Shown in pieces: positions 38,938 to 47,032 of a DNA stretch of 47,061 nt. The translations under genes were made by a program, and so were the position numbers. Position 1 is the stretch's first letter, and the number at the start of each line of letters is the position of its first letter. This DNA is from a virus, in IMG/VR virus record IMGVR_UViG_3300025141_000175, positions 1-47,061 of that record; one strand, written 5' to 3'. Under the pieces are notes generated by a model. That model was given only the letters and a program-made list of their open reading frames with translations, did no database searches and was not told the origin of the DNA.

Positions 38938-39822
38938 CTAGTAGTTCACGTCCAGAAGCATGCTGACCTTGTTGATCCTGCTGTTGATCAACGGGGCCGC
39001 ATTGCCCGAGTCCGTAGCGACAGTCGTCAGGACCAGATTGATCACGTCGCCCGCTACGCAGTCGGTCGGCGTGAGTGTAAAGTCGATGTCGGCCACCGTG
39101 GCGGAGTTGATCGACTGCACCGCTGTGGCACAGATGTCGACGGTCGGTGCATCTGCACGGTAAGCGTTAACGTCCAGGGTGGAAGTGGCATCGGCAACCA
39201 CCAGCATCAGGGCTGCAACGCGAAGGGTGATGGTCTCGCCGTCCACGTACTCGGGGGGCAGCACGACATTGACGGCACCGATCTGGGTTTCGGCGGTGCC
39301 ACCTGCGTCCACGCCTTGCAGTGCGGGCGCGTTGGTACCGGGCGTGCCGGTAACGTAACCAAAGTCGTCGTTCGCCGCCGCCGCCGGAAGGTTCACGGCC
39401 ATGTCGTCCCACGTCCGGAAGGACGTCAGGTCGACGGCGTATTCCTTGAGGGCGTGCTGGTAGTTGCTGCCGAGCAGCGGAACGACTTCGATGATGTCGT
39501 CCTGGGCTGTGGCAGCTTCCAGTGCAATGCCGATCGGCACCGAGCCGCTGTCGTCTACTCGGCCTGCGGCCGCTGCGTACAGCTGTGCGAACGCCGAGAA
39601 AGCCGCATGGGCGACCATCTTGTGCGTGCCGGTGCTGTTGCAGTGACGGACGGATACGTCGTCGCCGGAAGTCACCACGTCGTCGCGTAGCTCGCCGAGC
39701 GAATCGGTGTCGGCCGCTCCCGCCAACGCCAGCGTCGTGCCGGAGATCCGGACCCGCCGGTGGATGGACATTGTTGACCCGGACGTGTAGGTCCGGTAGT
39801 CGCTGAAGTTTGCCTGACTCAT
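38938..39822 (-). CDS. Capsid decoration protein (DUF2190-like N-terminus)
   Basis: A 294-residue protein. The first ~110 residues (ELRDDVVTSGDDVSVRHCNS, then SGSVPIGIALEAATAQDD) resemble the DUF2190 decoration domain. The last ~130 residues are a separate beta-sandwich domain (YVDGETITLRVAALMLVVAD). Lambda-type gpD is only 110 residues, so the C-terminal domain is an added, probably exposed, module. Confidence 0.65.
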   Translation of the reverse strand: MSQANFSDYRTYTSGSTMSIHRRVRISGTTLALAGAADTDSLGELRDDVVTSGDDVSVRHCNSTGTHKMVAHAAFSAFAQLYAAAAGRVDDSGSVPIGIALEAATAQDDIIEVVPLLGSNYQHALKEYAVDLTSFRTWDDMAVNLPAAAANDDFGYVTGTPGTNAPALQGVDAGGTAETQIGAVNVVLPPEYVDGETITLRVAALMLVVADATSTLDVNAYRADAPTVDICATAVQSINSATVADIDFTLTPTDCVAGDVINLVLTTVATDSGNAAPLINSRINKVSMLLDVNY

Positions 39823-39867
39823 TGTTCTGCTCCCATTCTAGGGTAAGGGGGTTCAAGGGCCTTGTTT

Positions 39868-39881
39868 CCAGCTTCTGCTGG
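39868..39881 (-). other. CCAGC hairpin between protease and decoration genes
   Basis: The minus strand folds CCAGC-AGAA-GCTGG directly after the protease/scaffold gene. The stem matches the hairpin at 38912-38927. Confidence 0.5.
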
Positions 39882-39889
39882 CGGGTGGT

Positions 39890-40360
39890 TTACTTGTTCT
39901 CGGCGTTGTACTGCTCGATATACTCGTCGTACAACTCGGGCGAGCCCGTTACCAGGCTGCGGACCGCTTTCGGCTTGTCCATGCCCTTGGCCATGTTCTC
40001 CTGGACAGCTGCGTTCCAGCGGGTGATGGCGTCGCCGCTGGCCTGGGCCGGGGGCTGGCCTGCGTTGGCATCGCCGACGGGCTTGCCGCCGGGGGCCGGG
40101 GTCGGGGCCGCCGTCGCCTTGTCGGCGAGCTTCTTGTCGCGGGCCTCGATGCGAGCCTGCTGGGTCTCCATCCAGGCCCTGCGGGCCTGCGGGACCGTAG
40201 CATTCGTCTCGAGTTGCTGCACGAGGAAGTCGGCGTCCGCCCCGACACACTCGGCCTTCAGCTCGGTGAACGTAGCCGCCGTCGGGGCCGTCGGGGCCGC
40301 CGGGGTTGGGGTGTCTTGCGTGGGCACAACGTCCGTTGCTGTTGCGTCAGGTTGGGGCAT
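39890..40360 (-). CDS. Nested scaffold protein within protease gene (Nu3-like)
   Basis: The same frame as the protease contains an internal ATG at 40360 preceded by AGGAGCTC 5 bases upstream, the strongest ribosome binding site inside a gene here. The product would be 156 residues (MPQPDATATDVVPTQ...), Pro/Ala-rich, with helical segments. In lambda, Nu3 scaffold is made from an in-frame internal start in gene C in the same way. Confidence 0.75.
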   Translation of the reverse strand: MPQPDATATDVVPTQDTPTPAAPTAPTAATFTELKAECVGADADFLVQQLETNATVPQARRAWMETQQARIEARDKKLADKATAAPTPAPGGKPVGDANAGQPPAQASGDAITRWNAAVQENMAKGMDKPKAVRSLVTGSPELYDEYIEQYNAENK

Positions 40361-41287
40361 GTTCGAGCTCCTAATAGGGGTTGATTGACTCTTCGGTTCT
40401 AAGTCTACGCCAGCTGTGGCTCGGGCCCCCCGGGCCCGGGCCGGGGCCGGTTTGGTTCGCAATTCGTCCATGGCAGATTCAAACGTCTGCACACCATCAA
40501 TCAGGCCGAGCTCCACTGCCTTGGCCGCGATATGGACACGCCCGTCCGCCAGCTTCTCCACCTGTGATTTGGTCATCCGCCGCCCCCGGGCGACCGCCGC
40601 AAAGAACATGCTGTCCATGACCCGGATCATGTTGAGCCATTCGGCCCGCTGTTCTTCGGTGATCTTTGTGCCGGGTTCGCCCGCCCCTTTCATCTCCCGG
40701 GCCGAGATAACCTCCACCGTGACCCCCGCCATCTCGGCCGCCTTGCTACTGTCGTAGACTACGCCATACGTGCCGATGCTGCCGACCCAGGCCGAAGCAT
40801 TGGCATAGATCTGGTGGCACGGGGTGAGAGCGTAGTAACCGGCCGAAGCCAGGCGATCCTCGGCGTAACCGTATAGCGGTTTCTCGGAGGCGAACGCCGC
40901 CAAGTCGTCGGTGAGATCCTGGGTTCCGGCGACTGTGCCGCCGGGGGTGTCGGCGAATATCATGCCTGCTTTAACTTCCGGATCTCGCCGGGCCAATCGC
41001 ACCGACTGCCGGAGCATTGCGGTGCTTGTGCCTTCGGCGAGACTCGAAAGGTGTTTCATCATCATGCCTTGCAAATCGAACACAGCCACACCGTCCTGCA
41101 TGCTGTAGGGGTGCGGGCCGCCCCCGCCGCCGGGCCCGCCTTGGGCCTTGAACTGGGCGACGTGTGTCGGCAGATTCATCCCCACGGCCGCCGACCGCAT
41201 CCCGAACAGCACCTTGGGCAACATCCCCCAATAGCCGAAGTATTGATCCAGGTGCGGGATAGCTTGGAATAGGGCTGCGTCAGGCAC
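39890..41287 (-). CDS. S49 (SppA-like) head protease with scaffold C-terminus
   Basis: A 465-residue protein of the lambda gpC type. Residues ~65-265 are the ClpP-fold protease: nucleophile Ser148 in DRLASAGYYAL and general base Lys200 in REMKGAGEPG. The region after ~300 is the scaffold domain, also made separately. The protease processes head proteins and then itself. The start is GTG at 41287, supported by CAGGAG 6 bases upstream. It overlaps the portal gene by 8 bp. Confidence 0.9.
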   Translation of the reverse strand: MPDAALFQAIPHLDQYFGYWGMLPKVLFGMRSAAVGMNLPTHVAQFKAQGGPGGGGGPHPYSMQDGVAVFDLQGMMMKHLSSLAEGTSTAMLRQSVRLARRDPEVKAGMIFADTPGGTVAGTQDLTDDLAAFASEKPLYGYAEDRLASAGYYALTPCHQIYANASAWVGSIGTYGVVYDSSKAAEMAGVTVEVISAREMKGAGEPGTKITEEQRAEWLNMIRVMDSMFFAAVARGRRMTKSQVEKLADGRVHIAAKAVELGLIDGVQTFESAMDELRTKPAPARARGARATAGVDLEPKSQSTPIRSSNMPQPDATATDVVPTQDTPTPAAPTAPTAATFTELKAECVGADADFLVQQLETNATVPQARRAWMETQQARIEARDKKLADKATAAPTPAPGGKPVGDANAGQPPAQASGDAITRWNAAVQENMAKGMDKPKAVRSLVTGSPELYDEYIEQYNAENK

Positions 41288-42893
41288 TGGCTGGCTCCTG
41301 TTTTGGCCGGGGTTCCATTGGCTCCGCCGGGGGTTGTGCCGGGGGCTTGGCCGCCGGGTTGACCCGGGGCGTCTCTGGGAGCAGGAACAGCAAGTCCCGC
41401 CAGCACACGTCGATGTCGGGGTATGCCTTGATGAGCTGAGCCGCCTCTTTTGCGGCCGCCTCGATGGTGGCTGCGTTGTCTTCGACGATCTCCCGCCGGA
41501 TGTCCTCGATGTCGTGGCCCAGGTCGGCGTAGATCTGACGGGGGCTGGCCAGCAGATTGTCCTTGCGGCCCTTGTCAGCCTTGGCGTCGACTTCGGGCTG
41601 GATATACGACCAGCCAGGCCACTTCCAACTGTGCCGGTCCAGACGGACCTTCTTCCGGGGCCGCTGGGTCAGCGCAGCCATGGCCGGGTCTTTGGCCGCC
41701 CAGCGGGCCACCAGAAACTCGTACACGGGCCGCAGGAACTGTGGCTCGGATACCATCGTCCGGTTCCGGCGACATCGCTCGCGGGCCTGCTCCATGGCCC
41801 CCCGGTAGCCGCTGAAGTTGGTCTCTTTTGCGTCCATCAGAATCAGCACCAGCGGGAGCCCGAGCGTCACGCCGATCTGCTGTAGAACCATCCGCACATG
41901 CTGGAAGAAGTTGTCAGAGGGGATGTTGGGGCTGAAGCCAGTCATCTGCTCGCCGGGCCCGAGCCGGAGTAGCGTGCCGACGCTGATGCCTTCGATGGTC
42001 TCGGTCGAGCCGTCGGCCCGGGTTTCCGTTTCGCGGTTGCCGAGTTGCACGTCCGAGGTTCCACCCAGCTCGTCGCCCATCCGGGTGATGGCGACCGCGA
42101 ACGCCGAGACAGCCTGGTGCTTGACTAGGTTGGCGAACTCCAGATCCTCTTCCATGCCGACCCGGTCGAAGATCCGGGCGAACGGGGTAACGCCCCGGGC
42201 CTGCGTGACACGGTCGGGGTCGGTCACGTGCAACAACACCCGCACGTCGCCTTCCATGGCATCCACGGGCGTCATGTCCTTCCGCTGGATCTCCCGCTTG
42301 GACCAGGATTCATTAGCGAACCAAAAGCGGACCTTTCGGCGTTGGGCGTCCATCTCGACGCCATGGACCATCTGGGTCTTTTTGGCCTTGTCTTTCGGGG
42401 TGCGACAGCGGTCAGCCTCGAGAACCTCGATGGCCCCGGTGTCTGTGAGATGGGCGAATACGTCGCCGTCCCGCTTGTAGCTGCGGTTGACGGTCTCGAG
42501 CAGCCGCACGAAGTTGCGTTCGCCTTGGATATCGCACAGGGCCGGGTGGGTCGACCAGTCCTCGAAACGGTCGGCCAGCTCCCGGTCCAGGCCGGTGTCG
42601 CCGGTGTTCGGGTCCAGGCTCGGGCCGCCCCGAATCTCGTAGTCCCGACTCAGGTCCAGCAGCCGCCCCACAACCCATTCGTTCCGCTCCATGTCGCGGA
42701 CTTCGTCGATAATGCGGAAGAAATCGGTCTCGTTGACGTAGTGGGCATCGCCCGCCCCGCCGACCAGGTTCCGCCGCCGCTTGAAGCGGGATGCTTTGGC
42801 CGCCTTGTAGTCGGCCGAAGCATCCATCATCGTGCCCAGCGACGAGCCGACGCTGCCGGACTTGCGGAATTTGCGCATCGCCCGTGGACTCAT
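41280..42893 (-). CDS. Portal protein, lambda family
   Basis: A 537-residue protein of the lambda gpB portal family. It forms the 12-fold ring for DNA entry and joins the tail. The N-terminus is basic (KASRFKRRRNLVGG), and WVVGRLLDLSRDYEIRGGP, LHVTDPDRVTQARGVTPFA and MLQQIGVTLGLPLVLILMDA-like segments are family landmarks. The C-terminus is Pro-rich. It is coupled by ATGA to the small gene before it. Confidence 0.9.
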   Translation of the reverse strand: MSPRAMRKFRKSGSVGSSLGTMMDASADYKAAKASRFKRRRNLVGGAGDAHYVNETDFFRIIDEVRDMERNEWVVGRLLDLSRDYEIRGGPSLDPNTGDTGLDRELADRFEDWSTHPALCDIQGERNFVRLLETVNRSYKRDGDVFAHLTDTGAIEVLEADRCRTPKDKAKKTQMVHGVEMDAQRRKVRFWFANESWSKREIQRKDMTPVDAMEGDVRVLLHVTDPDRVTQARGVTPFARIFDRVGMEEDLEFANLVKHQAVSAFAVAITRMGDELGGTSDVQLGNRETETRADGSTETIEGISVGTLLRLGPGEQMTGFSPNIPSDNFFQHVRMVLQQIGVTLGLPLVLILMDAKETNFSGYRGAMEQARERCRRNRTMVSEPQFLRPVYEFLVARWAAKDPAMAALTQRPRKKVRLDRHSWKWPGWSYIQPEVDAKADKGRKDNLLASPRQIYADLGHDIEDIRREIVEDNAATIEAAAKEAAQLIKAYPDIDVCWRDLLFLLPETPRVNPAAKPPAQPPAEPMEPRPKQEPASA

Positions 42894-43180
42894 CGGTAGT
42901 CCTCCAGCGATAGCGAAGTAGCGTTGGGGCCCCGGCGGGCCGTGTCGTGTGTGGCTAGCCAGATACGGGCGTGCTTGAGCTGCTCGCGGGTGCCCTCGGT
43001 GTCGAGCTCTTCCTCGGCCGGGCCGTGCTTAGATCGCTTGGCCTGCATCCGCAGCAAGAACAAACAGGCCGTCACGAACGCCCGGGCCTTGGTGACAGAA
43101 TTGTCCTCGAGATACGAGGCATTGTCGTCGTAGGCGTCCTGGACGTTTGCTAGCGTGCTTGTGCTGGACAGTGTGCTCAC
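42890..43180 (-). CDS. gpW-like head-tail joining protein, probably leaderless
   Basis: A 96-residue helical protein directly before the portal gene, the place of lambda gpW (68 residues). The GTG at 43180 gives MSTLSSTSTLANVQDAYDDN as N-terminus, as expected for this type. There is no ribosome binding site, but a promoter -10 box ends 8 bp upstream, so transcription would start at about the GTG. A GTG at 43240 would add 20 residues but overlaps the promoter. Confidence 0.6.
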   Translation of the reverse strand: MSTLSSTSTLANVQDAYDDNASYLEDNSVTKARAFVTACLFLLRMQAKRSKHGPAEEELDTEGTREQLKHARIWLATHDTARRGPNATSLSLEDYR

Positions 43181-43187
43181 AAACAGA

Positions 43188-43228
43188 GCTATAGTCGACC
43201 CTGCAGGGAAAACAACCCCCAATTCCGG
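43188..43228 (-). promoter_or_regulatory. Promoter before the head genes
   Basis: The minus strand reads CCGGAATTGGGGGTTGTTTT, like P1 (CCGGAATTAGGGGTTGTCTC). TTGTTT (43215-43210), 16 bp, TATAGC (43193-43188) match P1-P4 in spacing. The TATCGG operator is absent; a CCCTGCAGGG palindrome sits in the spacer instead, so it may be under different control. Confidence 0.7.
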
Positions 43229-43299
43229 ACAAATAGCCACAATCCGGCTTTTTTATCGTACGAAAGTCGTAAGATTGGCCTGCAGAGCCTGTTTCTGCT

Positions 43300-43680
43300 C
43301 TATGCAGCCCCTGTGGCTGCCTTTGTCTTGGCGGAGGCCGGTTTGGGCCCGGGCTTCTGACGGGGCTTCGAGGCCGGGGCCGCCGGGCTCTCGGGAACCT
43401 CGAGAGCCGCGAGCTCCGCTGCAGCCACCTGTTCCAGCAGGTATCGGATGGTGTCTGCGGCCGTTTTGACGAATCTTCCACTGGTCAACTGGGCGTCCTC
43501 GGCCAGTGCAGCGTCGAACATCCGCCGCAGGATCTGCCTCTGCCGGAGGTTCAGCTGGAGGTCCACGTGCCGCCGGTGGTTGACGGTTTCGTCAAGGGGG
43601 GCGAGCCGGAGGCTCACCAAGCAGCTGTCGATCTGGTCGGGCCGGGCGTTCGTCTTGGGCTTGTTGGGGTACATGGGCAT
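43300..43680 (-). CDS. Small helical protein with basic tail
   Basis: A 126-residue protein. The middle is helical (LNLRQRQILRRMFDAALAED); the C-terminus is a Lys/Pro/Ala-rich tail (KPRQKPGPKPASAKTKAAT). It lies between the large terminase and the gpW-like gene. The ATG at 43680 has GGAG about 8 bases upstream. Function is unknown; DNA binding is plausible. Confidence 0.6.
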   Translation of the reverse strand: MPMYPNKPKTNARPDQIDSCLVSLRLAPLDETVNHRRHVDLQLNLRQRQILRRMFDAALAEDAQLTSGRFVKTAADTIRYLLEQVAAAELAALEVPESPAAPASKPRQKPGPKPASAKTKAATGAA

Positions 43681-43702
43681 CCTGGGTCTCCGTGGGGGGT
43701 GG

Positions 43703-45778
43703 TTACTGTTGGCGTTGCGTTACGAGGAATGGTCGGCCGTCCGGCGTTGTGACGCCCCCGCTCGAACGGGGCCGCCGGGCCTGCTTGACAGCTTGTTTGC
43801 GTTGTTGGGCCCAGGCGTGCAGCGAGGTCAACAGGTGGACCCCCCGCATGTAGGCCGCCGCCACCTGGTAGACTTCGCAGTCGCGGTAGTCCACGGACGC
43901 CCCGTCGGTAACAGGCACCCATCGCTCTACCATCTGGCCTTTGTCCCGGTCGAGCACCCGGTGCATGTTCGCCATGTGCCGGTTGTACTCTTTGTCCTGA
44001 CGCTGGTTCAGGCCCCACTGCGGGCCCTCGAGAACCTCGCCGGTGACCCGGTTGATGAACTCGACCTTGGCGTTCAGGATCATCTCCTGCAGCAGGTTCT
44101 GGGATTGGTGGGTGTCTATGAACCAGAGCGGCATCTCGATCTTGTGGAGCGAGCGACTCCGGGTCGACGCCGCCGGGTTGAACACGCCCCGCCCCCGCCA
44201 GAACAGCTCGGCGGTTTCGCGGACCTTGGAGGCACCTTTGATCGGCCGCACCCGGGCCCGCCGCTTCAGGCAATAGCTGTAGACCTGCTGGGTGCGGGAG
44301 CCGGTTTCGTTCTGTCCGATCTGGACCACTGTGCCGCCCGTGTCTATCAGCATGACGTCAACCGTCAGCGGTGGCAGCCAGTCGTCCTCGTAGTGGTAGA
44401 CGGTCGCGAAGCAGGCCTCGTCGAGCTCCTCGAATGAGTCGACCCGCCCGTGCCAGATCCGCCGACTAACGAGCCCCGCCCCCCATGCTCGCAACACGAT
44501 GTAGAAATGGTCACTCTGTGTATCCACCGCCGCCACCAGCCGGTCCGTCCACCAAGGCAACACCCGCTCGGGGTGCTCGGCGAGCTTGGTCTTGGCGGAG
44601 AATACGTGGGGGCTGGCCTTGCCGGTTTGCTGTTCCCATTCCTCGCCCAGGGTGCCGGTGAAGAAATCGAACAGCTTGCTCGGGTCGTTCTGTGCCCGGA
44701 GCCACTCGGCCACAAGGAAGTGCATTGCCGAGCTCTCCCAGAGCCAGTAGAGGGCGGAGATTTGCATGCCAATCCAACAGCCGTCCGGCCAGGATTCGAT
44801 GGTGCTGGCGTCGACGATCCGCCCCCCGGCGGTGACCTTGTTCTCCCCCACTGTGCCCCAACGCCCCGCCCGCACCAGCTGACGCTTTTGCCGCTCGTCG
44901 ATGTTGTATTCGCAATGCCGGCATTCGTACCAGACCGACCTCTGCTCGATGACGGCCTCGGCCGCCTTGATCCGGTCGGGGATTTCGCGTATGCTGTCGG
45001 GCCACTTGACGCCCCCCCACACCAGCCGCTGCCAGGTGCCGCACTTCGGGCACTCCACCAGATAGTACAGCTGGAAGCCGGAGTCGCGGAAGTTGGTGCT
45101 GATGGGGCCGTGCCGGGTTGTGGGCGAGCTGATCAGCACGTGCAGGGCGTCCGAGTAGGTCCGCATCCGCTTGTCGATTAGCTCGATGGGGCCTGCGTCC
45201 TGGCCGGTCCAGGGGGCGAACTTGTCGGTCTCGTCACTGATGGCCCGCTTCATCGGGTTGGACGCCATGGACGTGGCCGAGCCGGACCACATGAGATAGA
45301 GAATGAAGTTGTTGGCGAGCTTGATTTGGCCCTTCTTGACGTCATGGGCCCGGGGGCTGAACAGGTTCTTTAGCACCGGGGTCCGCCGGAAGAATGGCAC
45401 CACCTTGTCCCCGACGATCTGCTCGCCCTTCTCTTGACTCGGAAGGGCCAGGCCCATGGGGGCCGGGTCGGTGTGGGCCCAGTATCCCATGCAGTTGCGG
45501 AAGGCCTCGGAGATGCCGCCTTGGACGGCCTTCTTGACGGTCAGCCGCCGGACGCCCGGGGCCGCCCCGAGGTCCATCATCCCCACCAGGTACGGGGCCG
45601 CATCGTTGTCCCAAGGGCCCCGCAAGTCGGACTCGTCTTCGGTCAGGTGGCGATATCGTGCCGCCCACTCGCTCGGCTTCATCGCCGGGGGCCACTGCCC
45701 CGCCTCCGCCTCTTTGGGCGTGTACGAGGATCGCGGCATCTCGATCTTGATGCCGTCAGCTATGACGAGGCTAGTCAC
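43703..45778 (-). CDS. Terminase large subunit, lambda gpA family
   Basis: A 691-residue packaging motor. An N-terminal ATPase has a Walker A-like KKAVQGGISEA (82-92) and a Walker B-like AISDETDKFAPW (around 180). A Cys-rich zinc finger follows (CPKCGTW...CRHCEYN), typical of gpA. The nuclease part has AAVDTQSDHFYIV and MLIDTGG with the acidic residues for metal. The GTG at 45778 is chosen since GAGGAC lies upstream and the frame overlaps the previous gene by 8 bp; an ATG about 40 bases further on is an alternative. Confidence 0.93.
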   Translation of the reverse strand: MTSLVIADGIKIEMPRSSYTPKEAEAGQWPPAMKPSEWAARYRHLTEDESDLRGPWDNDAAPYLVGMMDLGAAPGVRRLTVKKAVQGGISEAFRNCMGYWAHTDPAPMGLALPSQEKGEQIVGDKVVPFFRRTPVLKNLFSPRAHDVKKGQIKLANNFILYLMWSGSATSMASNPMKRAISDETDKFAPWTGQDAGPIELIDKRMRTYSDALHVLISSPTTRHGPISTNFRDSGFQLYYLVECPKCGTWQRLVWGGVKWPDSIREIPDRIKAAEAVIEQRSVWYECRHCEYNIDERQKRQLVRAGRWGTVGENKVTAGGRIVDASTIESWPDGCWIGMQISALYWLWESSAMHFLVAEWLRAQNDPSKLFDFFTGTLGEEWEQQTGKASPHVFSAKTKLAEHPERVLPWWTDRLVAAVDTQSDHFYIVLRAWGAGLVSRRIWHGRVDSFEELDEACFATVYHYEDDWLPPLTVDVMLIDTGGTVVQIGQNETGSRTQQVYSYCLKRRARVRPIKGASKVRETAELFWRGRGVFNPAASTRSRSLHKIEMPLWFIDTHQSQNLLQEMILNAKVEFINRVTGEVLEGPQWGLNQRQDKEYNRHMANMHRVLDRDKGQMVERWVPVTDGASVDYRDCEVYQVAAAYMRGVHLLTSLHAWAQQRKQAVKQARRPRSSGGVTTPDGRPFLVTQRQQ

Positions 45779-46028
45779 GGTAGCTGTCCTCTTCTTCTTT
45801 GATCGTCGCCGCCAGCACCGCCACCACTGCCGGGGGCTCGCCGCAGACATCGACAGAACCCCCCGGGGTCTTGATTTGCGAAGTCTGAATGCCCCTGTCG
45901 TCGTCGCCACGTTCGATCCGGTAGTACAGGCCGTTGGTCTCCACTATCGCCACGGCCGCCGCCCGGACCCACACGTAGTGGCCGCCTCTGCTCTCTTCAA
46001 ACATCGCGAATCCTGTTGGGTTGCTCAT
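45771..46028 (-). CDS. Small protein of unknown function between terminase genes
   Basis: An 85-residue protein (MSNPTGFAMFEESRGGHYVW...), beta-rich with an acidic end (EEEDSYRD). It lies upstream of the large terminase and overlaps its start. The ATG at 46028 has AAAGGCAG 6 bases upstream. No family is recognised. Confidence 0.6.
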   Translation of the reverse strand: MSNPTGFAMFEESRGGHYVWVRAAAVAIVETNGLYYRIERGDDDRGIQTSQIKTPGGSVDVCGEPPAVVAVLAATIKEEEDSYRD

Positions 46029-46057
46029 TGGTCTGCCTTTCTTCGGGTTGGCTAGCA

Positions 46058-46432
46058 TCAACCAACCCCTTTGTACTGGAGGCACACTTTCGCTATAGCC
46101 TCCAGCTGCTCGTTCATCTCGTCCAGGTCGCACCGACTTTCCCAGGTGGCCAGATAGTGGATTTGCCGGGCCAGAGCTATCACGTCTCTGGCCTGGGCGT
46201 CGTCCTCGGCCTTCCGGCGAATCGCCGCCCGGGCTGCCGGCAATTTGTTCACGGCCGCAGCGTGCGATTCGAACTTCGTCATATGCTGGTCGTACCAGCT
46301 GCCGTTGCCGTCGTTGTCTTGGTAGTAGGTCTTCTCTTTGGGCCGCCAGATTAACCACTTCCCACCCCCCGCCGGAAAGATCACAATGCCCGCCTCGGCC
46401 GCCAACTCGATTTCCCTGTTTGGATCCTTCAT
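46058..46432 (-). CDS. Protein of unknown function between terminase genes
   Basis: A 124-residue protein with an aromatic beta region (AGGGKWLIWRPKEKTYYQDN) and a helical C-terminus. It follows the small terminase by 7 bp. The ATG at 46432 has AGGAGCACC directly upstream. Function is unknown. Confidence 0.6.
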   Translation of the reverse strand: MKDPNREIELAAEAGIVIFPAGGGKWLIWRPKEKTYYQDNDGNGSWYDQHMTKFESHAAAVNKLPAARAAIRRKAEDDAQARDVIALARQIHYLATWESRCDLDEMNEQLEAIAKVCLQYKGVG

Positions 46433-46439
46433 GGTGCTC

Positions 46440-46994
46440 CTATTCTACTGCTTCAGCCTTGCCGAACGCATGGTCGCAAATCGCCTTGAACGCCGTCAAC
46501 ATAATCTTCTCGCACGCCCGGGGGTCCGTCTCGTCAGCCAGCCGCATCCGTAACGCCCGGGCCGCCCGTTGGAGCCCAGTCCGCAGGGCCGAGTTGTTCG
46601 CCCCGTGTCGCCGCTCGACTTCGTCTCGCTCCACCAGCTTGCCTTGCCGCAGCTCCCGCTCGAGCTTCAGGGTCTTGGCCCGCTCCGCCGCCACCGTCGT
46701 CTGGGCCTCGGCCTTGTCGACCTGGAGCCGCCGGGCCCGCTCGGTCATCTTGTCGTGGGCTGTGCCGCCGGTGCGGTTGTTGCTGCCAGCCCCGGGCCCC
46801 CGCCCCGGGTTCGCGAAAGTCGTCGCCCGCCATTCCCGGATCTCCTCCAGGGGGAAGTCCTTCTTGCCCCATCGCCAATCCGGCCGCCGGGTCCATTCGT
46901 GTATCGTTGCCGTCGAGCGGTTCATGAGTGCCGCGAGGTCCTTCTGGGACCGTACTATTGTATGCGGACTGGGAGCTGCTGTAGCCATATCCAT
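46440..46994 (-). CDS. Terminase small subunit (Nu1-like)
   Basis: A 184-residue protein. The N-terminus is a winged helix-turn-helix (QKDLAALMNRSTATIHEWTR, about 17-36), then a coiled coil (ERARRLQVDKAEAQTTVAAE...). This matches Nu1-type small terminases, which bind the cos region and recruit the large subunit. It starts the packaging operon next to the non-coding region at the window ends. Confidence 0.85.
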   Translation of the reverse strand: MDMATAAPSPHTIVRSQKDLAALMNRSTATIHEWTRRPDWRWGKKDFPLEEIREWRATTFANPGRGPGAGSNNRTGGTAHDKMTERARRLQVDKAEAQTTVAAERAKTLKLERELRQGKLVERDEVERRHGANNSALRTGLQRAARALRMRLADETDPRACEKIMLTAFKAICDHAFGKAEAVE

Positions 46995-47013
46995 CTCGAT
47001 GCGATTGGGGTGG

Positions 47014-47032
47014 AAACGGAAATCCGTTTTTT
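47014..47032 (+). terminator. Possible plus-strand terminator near the circle junction
   Basis: AAACGGA pairs with TCCGTTT and is followed by T (47027-47032). This is a short hairpin with a U run on the plus strand. Read on the minus strand, the same palindrome lies just upstream of the small terminase gene and could also be a protein-binding site. Confidence 0.35.
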
